Positions 10,101 through 17,203 of a stretch of DNA of 64,000 nucleotides are shown here, piece after piece. How positions within the stretch are numbered: the stretch's first letter is position 1; every line of letters starts with the position of its first letter. Origin of the DNA: Sphingobacteriales bacterium 44-15 (GTDB lineage: Bacteria > Bacteroidota > Bacteroidia > Chitinophagales > Chitinophagaceae). The stretch is from NCBI GenBank assembly GCA_001899685.1, contig MKWG01000006.1, positions 181,319-245,318 of the forward strand, in the 5' to 3' direction. Position numbers and translations under genes: made by a program. The notes under the pieces are model-generated. The model saw only the letters and a program-made list of their open reading frames with translations. It did no database searches and was not told the origin of the DNA.

Positions 10101-11394
10101 AGGATTTATGCTGGGTAAGCAGCCAACAGCACAGTGGCTCGACCGGGCAGCATCCAGGAGCCTGATAACAAAAGACAGCCTGCAAAACAACCTCGTCAGG
10201 CAGACCTTTGATCAACAATTCACACTGAATACCCAACTGGAGCCTGTCAGGGATTTCAGGATTGACCTCAATTGGTCCAAAACATTTAACCGTACCTATA
10301 GTGAATTATTCAAAGACACTTTAGGCAACGGTGATTTTGGCCACCTTAACCCTTATGCAGGAGGAGGATTCAGCATAACTTATATTGCCTTCCAGACTAT
10401 GTTCAAAAAAGCAGACCCGAATGTAATAAGCGCTACCTTCCGGCAATTCCAGGACAACAGGGCGATCTTATCGGAAAGGCTTGGTAAGATGAATCCATAC
10501 AGCCAGGTAAAAGGCGCTGACGGGTACTACCTGGGATATTCACGGTATGCGCAGGATGTATTGATCCCGTCTTTTGTGGCAGCATATACCAACAAAGATC
10601 CCAATACTATATCCCTGCTCAATACCAAAGGTGAAAATGTACGCTCCAATCCATTCTCAGGCTATCTTCCCAAACCCAACTGGAGCATTGAGTATAACGG
10701 ATTATCGCGGGTGAAGCCACTCGACAAAATATTCAGCAACTTTTCAATTAAGCATGCCTATGTTACCACGTTAAGCATGAACGCTTTCAATTCCAACCTG
10801 CTCTTCCAGGACAGGTGGAATTTAGGCTTTCCTTCATTCCTTGATACGGCATCCAACAATTTCATCCCTTATTTCCTTGTGCCGAACATATCCATTGAGG
10901 AACAATTTGCACCCTTGCTCGGGCTGCAGTTCAGCCTGACCAACCAGCTTTCAGGGGGCATTGAATATAAGAAACGCCGGACGTTAAGCCTCAGCCTTAT
11001 TGACTACCAGCTGACTGAAATGCGTTCCACTGAAATAAATGTGAATGCATCATGGCGCATAAGAGGCTTTTCTCTTCCGTTCAATATTGGTTTCCTGAAA
11101 AAGGGAAGCGCTGATTCAACAAACAAACGATCGGAAAGCGACGTAAAGATCGGTCTGGTATTAGGACTGCAGGATAATATCACAGCCAACAGCCGCCTCG
11201 ACCAGGAGAATGCTTTCGCAACGAGCGGTGAAAAAGTAATTACTATCAGCCCTACGATAGATTATGTGCTGAGCAACAGGATACAGTTGAAATTCTATTT
11301 TGATCAACGCAGGAGCATACCCTATGTATCATCTTCAGCGCCTACAGTGAATACCAGGGCGGGAGTAACGGTGAATATATCGCTGGCGCCGTAG
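4135..11394 (+). CDS. sprA: SprA, outer-membrane translocon of the type IX secretion system
   Basis: SprA (Sov in Porphyromonas) is the very large outer-membrane beta-barrel through which T9SS cargo leaves the cell. It also serves gliding motility where that exists. This protein has 2419 residues, the normal size. The frame begins at a TTG codon (4135) after an A-rich leader. There is no upstream in-frame ATG after the ruvA stop, and the first 25-30 residues form a Sec signal peptide ending near DAGAAP. The long body is rich in aromatic-alternating strands typical of barrels. It contains several stretches characteristic of SprA, such as YIDDFEGTRASIDLR (about residue 840) and EVWINELRLSQIDEKGGW (about 1505). 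The last residues (VTVNISLAP) form a terminal strand. It could secrete the sorting-domain protein encoded at 19289-21004. Confidence 0.95.
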   Translation: MALSYSNILRITIYIAVIWLCCFDAGAAPVSANAPLQVKDTIPGSKGDTLTLQDSLKYPITDRRVDKISNDAVRGFDLNDPSNIQDSIIYDPKEKKYYIIEKIGDKYYRKPTELTFEEFNRIQARKQENEYFRQRANTISLMNRSLLKPDLKATDDLFNRLFGNGKVDIRPQGTVGITAGYQGQNVKNPTLPERARKNGGFDFDMAANLNVIANIGDKVKLPISYNTQSTFDFQNQLKLEYTGKTDEIIKKIELGNTSFASKGSLIPGAQSLFGIKTQMQFGKLWVTGVFATQKSQRQSRALQGGAATMQIAVKADDYDENRNFLLAQYFNRKYNDAMKTIPVVSSQVQVMRLEVWVTNRTGTGITTDTRDVVGLMDIGEPHPYGAWGGSGNDLDLPRNDANNLYRQVVSNGSNRNPSLVVGNLTGMGLRQVQDFEKTFAHKLDSNQYTYNPQIGFLSLNTPLQANEVLAVAFQYSYNGRVYQVGEFSQDVPVDSSSGVQKVLFLKLLKATSARTQLPIWKLMMKNIYTLKSSNGEYLSALDKTDFQLNVLYNEPGGGEKRYLPEGDQAGVPLLTLLNLDRLNNQNDPQPDGVFDFVEGYTVLPYKAQIIFPVLEPFGRDLAPAFSDPALQQKYLYLPLYDTIKAIAQTYANLDRFVIKGSAKASSGGQSEISLNAFNVPQGSVTVTAGGRTLQEGVDYDINYVSGTVRIINQAILSSGIPVDVQFENQAAFGLQQRNYMGLRLDYLANKNLTIGATAVRLSERPYFTKMGYGEDPIRNTMIGADFSYHNEIPRLNRLLDRLPFYTPNGASSITAFGEGARMIPGHAPQIGKGSAGLVYIDDFEGTRASIDLRFPLISWALASTPLGATDKNDNILFPEAGLYNNLDYGKNRAKLAWYNIEPVLQERKNSSNPLRDNVEELSDPRVRAVSQSEIFPERTPEYGLNQLVTFDLAYYPKDRGPYNYDATGVDPSGKLTSPSKRWGGMMRSIDQTDFETNNVEFIEFWVLDPFIKNPGSAGGQLYFNLGNVSEDILKDGKRSYENGLPTPTIPAQTDNSLWGKVPVNPIQVTQAFSNAPEDRPYQDVGFDGLTDDDEKTQHAQYLQSLQAQTGAGSPAYQAAAADPSADNFKYYRDADYDKANTGILGRYKNFNGPQGNSPVSSASSEFSSAATLYPDAEDLNKDNTLNENEEYFQYRVDIKPKTAAEMQIGSNFIVDKKEVSVTLANGQKENQIWYQFRIPVNSYDKKIGNIPDFKSIQFIRMFLTGFDDSVVLRFAKLDLVRNQWRKFGYELDTAGVYKPISASDPVNFTVGAVNIEENDNRQPVPYRIPPGIERVQALSNGGINILQNEQAMSLQICNLPSGQARSVFKSTNLDIRQYRKLSMFIHAESVTGQPALTDGKINAVIRIGSDYISNFYEIKIPLKITPAGTTVDTDIWPEANNLDFDLSVLEELKAERNTQLFNPNNIYRKVVDGRTYSVIGSPNFGEVQGFLVGVENPGDGTGPPVCTEVWINELRLSQIDEKGGWASVGRVDLTLADLGTLTFSGNMHTVGFGTLEQRVNERARDNYVQFDAAANLQLGKLLPKSAGIEIPFYAGISQTISTPEYDPYDKDIKLKDKMNAAGANKDSIRNAAVDITTIKTVTITNARKVLPEGKKQRLWSISNLDFSYSYTSVLSHNPLIENNEIKKYKGGIGYNYTGQPKWIEPFKSMVKSKSAWFDMVRDFNVNLTPALISIRFDANRQFGAVRAREVYVPGTAPSPYKIPETYDKFFTFDRHYNYRWDITRSLNFDFEALNNARIDEPAGRIDTRSKKDTLWKNFFRGGRNVLYNQRADFTYNIPTNKLPLIDWTNANVAYKTTYNWIGASRLAVNLGNTIQNSYAKSATVDFDLNRLYSKLRILRALDQQGGNAPNQPPRPPGKQNNPSDTTNKKKKDPNDLPELNGFVKAIGKIITSVKRVNLTYSEGATSFIPGYMDSTKLLGQDWSSGAPGIGFMLGKQPTAQWLDRAASRSLITKDSLQNNLVRQTFDQQFTLNTQLEPVRDFRIDLNWSKTFNRTYSELFKDTLGNGDFGHLNPYAGGGFSITYIAFQTMFKKADPNVISATFRQFQDNRAILSERLGKMNPYSQVKGADGYYLGYSRYAQDVLIPSFVAAYTNKDPNTISLLNTKGENVRSNPFSGYLPKPNWSIEYNGLSRVKPLDKIFSNFSIKHAYVTTLSMNAFNSNLLFQDRWNLGFPSFLDTASNNFIPYFLVPNISIEEQFAPLLGLQFSLTNQLSGGIEYKKRRTLSLSLIDYQLTEMRSTEINVNASWRIRGFSLPFNIGFLKKGSADSTNKRSESDVKIGLVLGLQDNITANSRLDQENAFATSGEKVITISPTIDYVLSNRIQLKFYFDQRRSIPYVSSSAPTVNTRAGVTVNISLAP

Positions 11395-11451
11395 GTGAAT
11401 AGAGTGAAGCGTTTTATCATAAAGCCAACCTTACGGGGCTATTCTGCGTCA

Positions 11452-11510
11452 GAGGTGAGAAGTGAAACGTGAGACGTGAGAACTTTCACATTTCACTTCT
11501 CACTTCACAC
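11452..11510. repeat. GTGARAC heptad array, hairpin between sprA and metG
   Basis: Tandem words GTGAGAA, GTGAAAC, GTGAGAC, GTGAGAA run for about 28 nt. Their inverted forms (TTTCACATTTCACTTCTCAC) follow at once, so a stem of over 20 bp is possible. It lies between the convergent ends of sprA and metG, where it could end both transcripts. A poorly conserved TTGAC tail follows just before the metG stop. Confidence 0.7.
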
Positions 11511-11545
11511 GATAAGCACACACAATACAAGTTGACTGCCTATCC

Positions 11546-13639
11546 CTAGCTCACCCCTGCTCCCGGCTCAATCATATCTTCGGGATTAATAAAATGAAGC
11601 TTACCACTGCTGTCTTCCGCCATCAGTATCATACCGTTGCTCTCTATGCCTCTCATTTTCCGCGGCGCTAAATTTGCCACTACCACCACCTGTTTGCCCA
11701 CTATGTCTTCCGGTTTGAAATGCATGGCGATGCCTGAAACGATAGTTCTTTTTTCAAAGCCCAGGTCCACTTCCAGCTTTAACAGCTTATCGGCTTTTTC
11801 AACTTTTGCAGCGGCAGTGATCGTTGCTACTCTTAAATCAAGCTTTGCAAAATCATCGTATACGATCTCCGGTTTGAGAGGACTTACCACCGCTATCTCC
11901 GGCTTTTTTTCTTTCGCCGTTCCCGGCTTAATGGTATTCGACCTCAGCTTATCTACCTGCGCCGTTATCTCTGCATCTTCAATTTTCCTGAACAGCAGCT
12001 CCGGCGCCCGGAGCGAATAACCCACGCTCAGTAACTTTAAGCTGCCTGCATTTTCCCAGTCGAGCATCTTATCTACCACTTTCATCATGTGCAGCATTTT
12101 TTTTGCTGTAGATGGCAAAAAGGGATTGATAAGAATAGCAAGATTAGCCGTAAGCTGGAGGCTGAGATGCAGGCAGTTGTCAATCTCTTTTTGCGCAAGC
12201 TCTCCTGCCGTGCCTCCTTCACTAACCTGCTTTGCCTTTATCCAGGGCTCTTTTTCCTGCATGTATTTGTTACCCTTGCGGGCAAGATCTATCACTTCAA
12301 ACAAAGCCTCCCGGAAGCGGTATTCTTCTATATTACGGGTAACATTTGCTTTGGCTGCAGCAATATCTTCCATAAGCTGCCTGTCTTTTTCATCAATGAT
12401 CTCACTATGCAAAGGCGGCACTTTTCCCCCGCACAGTTTATGCATGAGCACAAATGCACGGTTCACAAAATTGCCGAATATGGCTACCAGCTCGCTGTTA
12501 TTCCTGTCCTGGAAATCTTTCCAGGTAAAATCATTGTCCTTGGTTTCCGGAGCATTCGCACACAATACATAACGTAGCACATCTTCACAACCCGGAAAAT
12601 CCTTTACATACTCGTGCACCCACACTGCCCAGTTGCGGCTGGTAGACACTTTTTCCCCTTCAATGTTCAGGAACTCATTTGCCGGCACATTATCAGGCAA
12701 TACAAAATCTCCATGCGCCTTAAGCATGGCCGGGAAAATAATACAGTGAAAGACAATATTATCCTTTCCTATAAAATGTACCAGCTTTGTATCTTCCCTG
12801 CACCAGTAATCCGCCCATTTATCTGTCAGCTCCTTTGTAGCGCTGATATAGCCTATGGGTGCATCAAACCATACATACAGCACTTTACCTTCTGCATCAG
12901 GCAGCGGCACTTTCACACCCCAGTTGCTGTCGCGGGTCATGGCGCGGCTTTGCAGCCCGTTATCCAGCCAGCTTTTGCACTGCCCGTATACATTATTTTT
13001 CCAGTCCTTATGCTCTTCCAGTACCCATTGCTTCAGCCAGGACTCATAATTTTGCAGAGGGAAGTACCAGTGTTTGGTCTTTCTTTTTACCGGCACGGCA
13101 TCACTGAGCGTGCTGTGCGGATTGATCAACTGCTCAGGAGAAAGGCTGCTGCCGCATTTCTCACACTGGTCGCCGTATGCATTGGGATTCCCGCAAACAG
13201 GGCAGGTACCCGTAATATACCTGTCGGCAAGAAAAACATTCGCTTTTTCATCAAAATACTGCTCTGTCTCTTTTTCCTCAAACAGTCCTTTATCATACAG
13301 ATTTCTAAAGAAATCGGCAGAAGTCTGATGGTGCACAGGGTTTGAAGTGCGGGAATAAATATCAAAGGAAATACCCATATCCGCAAAGCTCTGCTTTATG
13401 ATCGTGTGGTATTTGTCTACGATCTGCTGGGGCGTTACCCCTTCTTTCATTGCTCTTATAGTGATAGGCACCCCGTGTTCATCACTGCCGCCCACAAACT
13501 GAATATCTCTCTGCTGCGCCCGCTGGTAACGCACATATATATCTGCAGGTAAATAACAGCCTGCCAGGTGCCCGATATGCACCGGGCCATTGGCATAAGG
13601 CAACGCTGCCGTAACCAAAATTCTCTTATAATCTTTCAT
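11546..13639 (-). CDS. metG: Methionyl-tRNA synthetase
   Basis: This class I synthetase charges tRNA-Met. The HIGH motif is at residues 21-24 ([10 protein letters not shown]). A CPVCG...CEKCG zinc knuckle lies in the connective peptide (about residues 140-160). The KMSKS loop appears as KVSTS followed by RNWAVW, the form usual in this phylum. The C-terminus (about residues 590-697, [12 protein letters not shown]) is a tRNA-binding OB domain of the EMAP/Trbp111 type, fused as in many bacteria. The start is ATG 13639 ([18 protein letters not shown]), giving 697 residues. The longer frame to 13765 runs through a MITE-like element and was rejected. Confidence 0.96.
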   Translation of the reverse strand: MKDYKRILVTAALPYANGPVHIGHLAGCYLPADIYVRYQRAQQRDIQFVGGSDEHGVPITIRAMKEGVTPQQIVDKYHTIIKQSFADMGISFDIYSRTSNPVHHQTSADFFRNLYDKGLFEEKETEQYFDEKANVFLADRYITGTCPVCGNPNAYGDQCEKCGSSLSPEQLINPHSTLSDAVPVKRKTKHWYFPLQNYESWLKQWVLEEHKDWKNNVYGQCKSWLDNGLQSRAMTRDSNWGVKVPLPDAEGKVLYVWFDAPIGYISATKELTDKWADYWCREDTKLVHFIGKDNIVFHCIIFPAMLKAHGDFVLPDNVPANEFLNIEGEKVSTSRNWAVWVHEYVKDFPGCEDVLRYVLCANAPETKDNDFTWKDFQDRNNSELVAIFGNFVNRAFVLMHKLCGGKVPPLHSEIIDEKDRQLMEDIAAAKANVTRNIEEYRFREALFEVIDLARKGNKYMQEKEPWIKAKQVSEGGTAGELAQKEIDNCLHLSLQLTANLAILINPFLPSTAKKMLHMMKVVDKMLDWENAGSLKLLSVGYSLRAPELLFRKIEDAEITAQVDKLRSNTIKPGTAKEKKPEIAVVSPLKPEIVYDDFAKLDLRVATITAAAKVEKADKLLKLEVDLGFEKRTIVSGIAMHFKPEDIVGKQVVVVANLAPRKMRGIESNGMILMAEDSSGKLHFINPEDMIEPGAGVS

Positions 13640-13656
13640 ATCTGTAAAAAGGAAGG

Positions 13657-13664
13657 CAAAGGTA
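13657..13664 (-). promoter_or_regulatory. TACCTTTG -7 box upstream of metG
   Basis: Read on the minus strand, TACCTTTG lies 17 bp before the metG ATG. A TTG sits about 22 bp further upstream, slightly beyond the ideal spacing. This position also supports ATG 13639 as the true start. Confidence 0.5.
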
Positions 13665-13729
13665 ATCCAATACAACGAGATGACTGCAATTAGCCCAGTG
13701 CTGCCCTTTTTTGCATTACAAGAATAGCT

Positions 13730-13849
13730 TACGCAACGGGTGTATTTCAAATTTTCGCGGCACATATTTCCCTCACCCCTGCAATCCCCTCTCCGCGCAG
13801 CAGAGAGGGGAGAAATGGTGCGAAAATTTGAAATGCACCCTACGCAACG
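13730..13849. mobile_element. MITE-like palindromic element flanked by 9-bp direct repeats
   Basis: Two 21-nt arms (13738-13758 and 13820-13840) are inverted copies of each other with one mismatch. Inside them an inner inverted pair, CCCCTCTC and GAGAGGGG, extends the hairpin. The sequence TACGCAACG occurs directly on both sides (13730-13738 and 13841-13849), as a target-site duplication would. The roughly 102-bp core has no coding capacity. It separates metG from the accessory TPR gene. Confidence 0.7.
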
Positions 13850-13924
13850 AATAAAGGCTTTTAATCATTATCATTGCTACAGAACAGACAGGAGATTTTA
13901 CCGAGGAATGCAATGCTAAGTGTA

Positions 13925-15970
13925 TTATGAAAACGCTTGTTTAAGTTTCGCAAAAAAACCTCTCTCTTTTTGCCAATAGGATATTATTTCATTAATTTTT
14001 TGTTTGGTTTGTATAAATCTTTCTCCTGCAACCCCCTCAAATACTTCTATCTGTTGAAGTACTTCATTTGCATAATGCAATGATTTTTCCCTATTAGGAA
14101 AATTATTTTTAAATACGTTGCTTAAAATGTACAGATTGCTAACCATGTCGTTAAAATATTCCAGATGTTTATTGGCAATCAAAACCAACAAGTCATTATC
14201 AAGCTTTAGAAAAGCATTTTCCGCCCTTTCTATATTTTTTTGTTCCAGGTATAAATAGCCTATGGCTTCTGTGGTTTTAATGGATTCTTCCAGGTAAATG
14301 TATGGCGTATCTGACGTTAAAGTATCATAGCTTTTCTGTGCGCTGAGCAAATAATCTAAAGCAGTGTGCTGATTGTTTAAGGACAGATAAGCAAAACCCA
14401 GATTACTTTGACACGCCGCTAAAATCGGCAAATAGGGCCTGCCTTGATTTTCATACAATATTTCTGCAATTTCATAGGCTCCTTTGCCAAAGTCCACCAT
14501 GTATTTCGCCATATTATCTATTACATCTCCTATTTCTTTCGAAAACTCCGGATTTTTTTTCAACTCCTTTACGGCATTATAACATCTTTTTAAAAAGCCG
14601 GCAAACAGAACTTTGACGGTAGCTAAAACAGGGAAGAAAAGTTCGGGGTTATTCCTGCTATGGGTTTCGCATACCTCTACTGCTTTAGCATAAGTTTTTT
14701 CAATGTCTGCAGCGCCTTCTTTATTCATATCGCTTTGCTCTCTTATCCATTTAGCCTCATCTACCAAACAAGCCACATATGCTGCAAGGTATTTCTCGGG
14801 GTGCTTATCACAGATCTCTCGGAATATGCTGATACTTTCTTTGAATTGGGCGATACTTTCGATGTTGCAATTGCTTGCGTCTAACCTGCTTTTTAAACTG
14901 TTGCCGGTCTGGTAAATTTTCCAGATCTTAGCATTCACCGTTGCTGCAATCTGCAATGCCCTTCCATATTCCGCTTTTAATTCCATACCAGGATTAAGAA
15001 CAGCTTTATATTCCTGAACGCATTCTTCGGTAAATTCAAGTGCCAGATCATATTCCTTTACTTTAAAAAGCAATGAAGCAATATTGTTAAGAATTTTCAT
15101 TAGCAAAATCTTAGACCCAGCGTCCATTTTTGCTGAAGTATTTCTGTAAAGCGTCAGGGCTTCCTTGTAGCTGCCGATAGCATCAGCGTATTTATCCTGT
15201 TGTTCCAGCAAGAATCCCTTTAAGTTCCAGAAATCTATTGTATTGATTGTATATGCCCGGTTATTTTTAGTCTCTTCCTGTTGTAGAAGTATCTCTAATT
15301 GGGGAAGAACATCATAAGCTTTAATGAACTGGTTGTTTTCTTTTAAAAAATATATATAAGCAAGTATATTTTCTGTACCGGCATTTGCGGAAACAGATTT
15401 TTCAAAATAATTTCTCGTAGTTTCAACCCTGTCCGTTTTTGTAAAATCAATTGAAGTCAAACGCGCCAGTATCAAAAATTCGTTGCTTTTCTCCTTCAGA
15501 CTTTGCTGATTCAATGCCAATTTTCCCTTTAACTGCTCTTGTTCTTCCTTTAAGGCGTTTAATTCATTTGTCATTGTTTCTGCATCCAGAACAGCACGTG
15601 CTTTATCAAATTCTCCATTTTCAAAATAGGCTTTGGCTATTTTTAATCTTTCTGAGTTAACAGAAATTCCTGAAAAATCTTCCGCCAGTTTAATCACCGC
15701 TTTTTTTAGCGCTTCTATCTGTTCAATAATTTTATTTTGCTCCGTAGAAACAGTGTACATTTCCTCCTTAAATCCTTCATCATCGGGATACTTAATTGAA
15801 TTTGCCAGAGCTTTATTGAACCTTCCCTTTAAGTCTTCAAGCTTATTTTGCAAGTCCTTGTATTGGGCAGCCTCTTTTAAATTGACGATAATATTGCCGT
15901 TGCCAACAATTACGTTTCCGGCTGCATTAACATCTCCAGTTACTATATTCTGGCTGTGCTCAATATTCAT
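13925..15970 (-). CDS. TPR-repeat protein with an N-terminal Gly/Asn motif shared with its upstream partner
   Basis: This 681-residue soluble protein has no signal peptide and no NTPase motif. Residues 5-26 form a Gly/Asn/Val motif (SQNIVTGDVN..GNVIVGNGN) that matches the C-terminus of the neighbouring DUF4062-type protein at 11 of 22 positions. Residues 30-170 look like a charged coiled coil. From about residue 190 to 660, helical pairs of the tetratricopeptide type repeat (for example YADAIGSYKEALTLYRN and NNQHTALDYLLSAQKSYDTL). The start follows the upstream stop after 2 bp, so the genes are very likely co-transcribed and translationally coupled. The DNA is AT-richer than its neighbours, which suggests acquisition. 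I infer a sensor or scaffold role for the upstream effector. Its exact function is unknown. Confidence 0.75.
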   Translation of the reverse strand: MNIEHSQNIVTGDVNAAGNVIVGNGNIIVNLKEAAQYKDLQNKLEDLKGRFNKALANSIKYPDDEGFKEEMYTVSTEQNKIIEQIEALKKAVIKLAEDFSGISVNSERLKIAKAYFENGEFDKARAVLDAETMTNELNALKEEQEQLKGKLALNQQSLKEKSNEFLILARLTSIDFTKTDRVETTRNYFEKSVSANAGTENILAYIYFLKENNQFIKAYDVLPQLEILLQQEETKNNRAYTINTIDFWNLKGFLLEQQDKYADAIGSYKEALTLYRNTSAKMDAGSKILLMKILNNIASLLFKVKEYDLALEFTEECVQEYKAVLNPGMELKAEYGRALQIAATVNAKIWKIYQTGNSLKSRLDASNCNIESIAQFKESISIFREICDKHPEKYLAAYVACLVDEAKWIREQSDMNKEGAADIEKTYAKAVEVCETHSRNNPELFFPVLATVKVLFAGFLKRCYNAVKELKKNPEFSKEIGDVIDNMAKYMVDFGKGAYEIAEILYENQGRPYLPILAACQSNLGFAYLSLNNQHTALDYLLSAQKSYDTLTSDTPYIYLEESIKTTEAIGYLYLEQKNIERAENAFLKLDNDLLVLIANKHLEYFNDMVSNLYILSNVFKNNFPNREKSLHYANEVLQQIEVFEGVAGERFIQTKQKINEIISYWQKERGFFAKLKQAFS

Positions 15971-15972
15971 TT

Positions 15973-16578
15973 TTAAGAATTTCTATTGGTGTTCCCAATT
16001 ATTACATTGCCGTCAGAATTAATAGAACCTATATTCACATTCTCGCTGTCCTTTATAATAACAGAGGGCGCTTCATTTCCTTTTGCTTGCACATCAAACT
16101 TGAAAAAACCCAATTTGCCCAATTGCTGGTCGAAATGAAATTTTAATTCATCAATATTTTTATACTCCGTATAAAAATGTCCCAGATCACCCAGCTTTTT
16201 CTTGAATTGGAGAAGGGAGAGGACATTATCATCGAGCATCCCGGTATTAATGGCCGCGTCTTTGAAGTACGTATAAACAAGCGGGCGATTGTTAACTTTG
16301 AAATGTGCAAAAGCGTGTTCAAACTCTTCTTCAGTATACTTACCTACTTTGGTAAAAAACAGCAGAATAAATATATCGCACTCTGTTATCGCCTTGTTAT
16401 ATTCATCCTGCAAACGGCTTTTTGACATTGCGTCTATAAAATCTTCCCACATTACTAGCTCAATAAATATATCCTGAGTTATGAGATCTTTATTTTTCCG
16501 GGATATAAAGACTTCAAACTTGTCTCTGTCTTCCTTAAGTTCTGAAGAAGACGCTAGGAAAATTTTATGACGCTTCAT
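15973..16578 (-). CDS. DUF4062/TIR-like effector-type protein with a C-terminal Gly/Asn motif
   Basis: The 201-residue protein begins MKRHKIFLASSSELKEDRDK, like DUF4062 and related TIR-fold domains. A Rossmann-like alternation follows: a strand at IFIELVMW, a helix, CDIFILLFFTKVGKY (about 67-81), then TEEEFEHAFAHF (82-93), where TIR NADases place their catalytic acid. Residues 160-176 are a linker. Residues 177-198 form the motif DSENVNIGSINSDGNVIIGN, also found at the start of the TPR protein encoded 2 bp downstream. The start is ATG 16578, since the upstream extension is not conserved-looking. Domains of this type serve as effectors in bacterial conflict systems. NADase activity here is an inference and the active-site assignment is tentative. 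Confidence 0.7.
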   Translation of the reverse strand: MKRHKIFLASSSELKEDRDKFEVFISRKNKDLITQDIFIELVMWEDFIDAMSKSRLQDEYNKAITECDIFILLFFTKVGKYTEEEFEHAFAHFKVNNRPLVYTYFKDAAINTGMLDDNVLSLLQFKKKLGDLGHFYTEYKNIDELKFHFDQQLGKLGFFKFDVQAKGNEAPSVIIKDSENVNIGSINSDGNVIIGNTNRNS

Positions 16579-16713
16579 ATTTAAAATTATAAATAATTCC
16601 CGGTCTTTTACGAAAATTTGTGTATACCCCGAACACTTTACCATAAAATTCCTTACATTTATTGCCTGCTAAACGAATGATCCACATATTATACTTCATT
16701 TAAAAAGTTTTTT

Positions 16714-17094
16714 ATGAAAAAACAATCATTGCATTTCCGGGCGCTTGCCGTTATCGCTACAGTCGGTTTTTGCTTTTTTGCGTCTCAATCCATGGCACAA
16801 GAAACAGCCAAAACAGTTTCAGGCGAGCTGCTTGACATGGCCTGCTATATGGCAAACGGAGCGCATGGTGAAAAACACAAACAATGCGCTGCCGGCTGCA
16901 TAAAAGGAGGATCACCTATGGGTCTGCTCACCAGCGACGGCAAGGTGTACCTGCTTGTGGAAAATCACAGCAAAAAAGAAGAATATGCCAAGCTGAAAGA
17001 ACATGCAGGCGATAAGATCACTGTTACAGGCACCGTTTCTTCAAGAGGAGGCGTACAGGGATTTATAGTAGATGAACTGAAGGAGAAAAGCTAG
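16714..17094 (+). CDS. Small secreted Cys/His-rich protein of unknown function
   Basis: The 126-residue precursor has a Sec signal peptide of about 28 residues ending SQSMAQ. The mature part begins with a cysteine/histidine cluster: CYMANGAHGEKHKQCAAGC, spanning about residues 43-61. A small beta-rich domain follows, ending in a strand pattern typical of OB folds (GDKITVTGTVSSRGG, FIVDEL). The spacing C-x7-H-x3-H-x2-C-x3-C would suit metal or heme binding in the periplasm. I do not recognise a named family. It stands 110 bp before the first LD-carboxypeptidase gene, with a heptad repeat between, so linkage in one operon is uncertain. Confidence 0.7.
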   Translation: MKKQSLHFRALAVIATVGFCFFASQSMAQETAKTVSGELLDMACYMANGAHGEKHKQCAAGCIKGGSPMGLLTSDGKVYLLVENHSKKEEYAKLKEHAGDKITVTGTVSSRGGVQGFIVDELKEKS

Positions 17095-17096
17095 GG

Positions 17097-17172
17097 AGTA
17101 AGTGGTAAGGTGGGACAGGTTGCAAGTTACAGGCGTTTCACGTTTGACCTCTCACGTTTCACGTCTCATTCA
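17097..17172. repeat. Heptad-word array upstream of the first LD-carboxypeptidase gene
   Basis: The words AAGTGGTAAG, CAGGTTGCAAGTTACAGG and TTTCACGTTTGACCTCTCACG follow one another directly after the stop of the small secreted protein. The same words, inverted, occur at 51271-51397. It lies about 30 bp before the chosen start of the next gene. Confidence 0.6.
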
Positions 17173-17203
17173 CCATTCCCCCTGCCCTTTCGTATATTCG
17201 CAG

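Noticed and set aside
12614..13345. 243-codon plus-strand frame inside metG
   Set aside because: Antisense shadow of a strongly conserved synthetase. Its composition reflects the reversed codon pattern of metG and no motif is seen.
11546..13639. Loss of the KMSKS motif in MetRS as an anomaly
   Set aside because: KVSTS is a normal variant of this MetRS type, so it is not a sign of inactivation.
13640..13765. Longer N-terminus for MetG
   Set aside because: It crosses a promoter box and enters the MITE-like element. The catalytic domain begins correctly at ATG 13639.
17102..17203. Longer N-terminus for the first LD-carboxypeptidase
   Set aside because: The extra codons read through a heptad repeat (SRLTSHVSRL) and are not protein-like. 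ATG 17204 is preferred.
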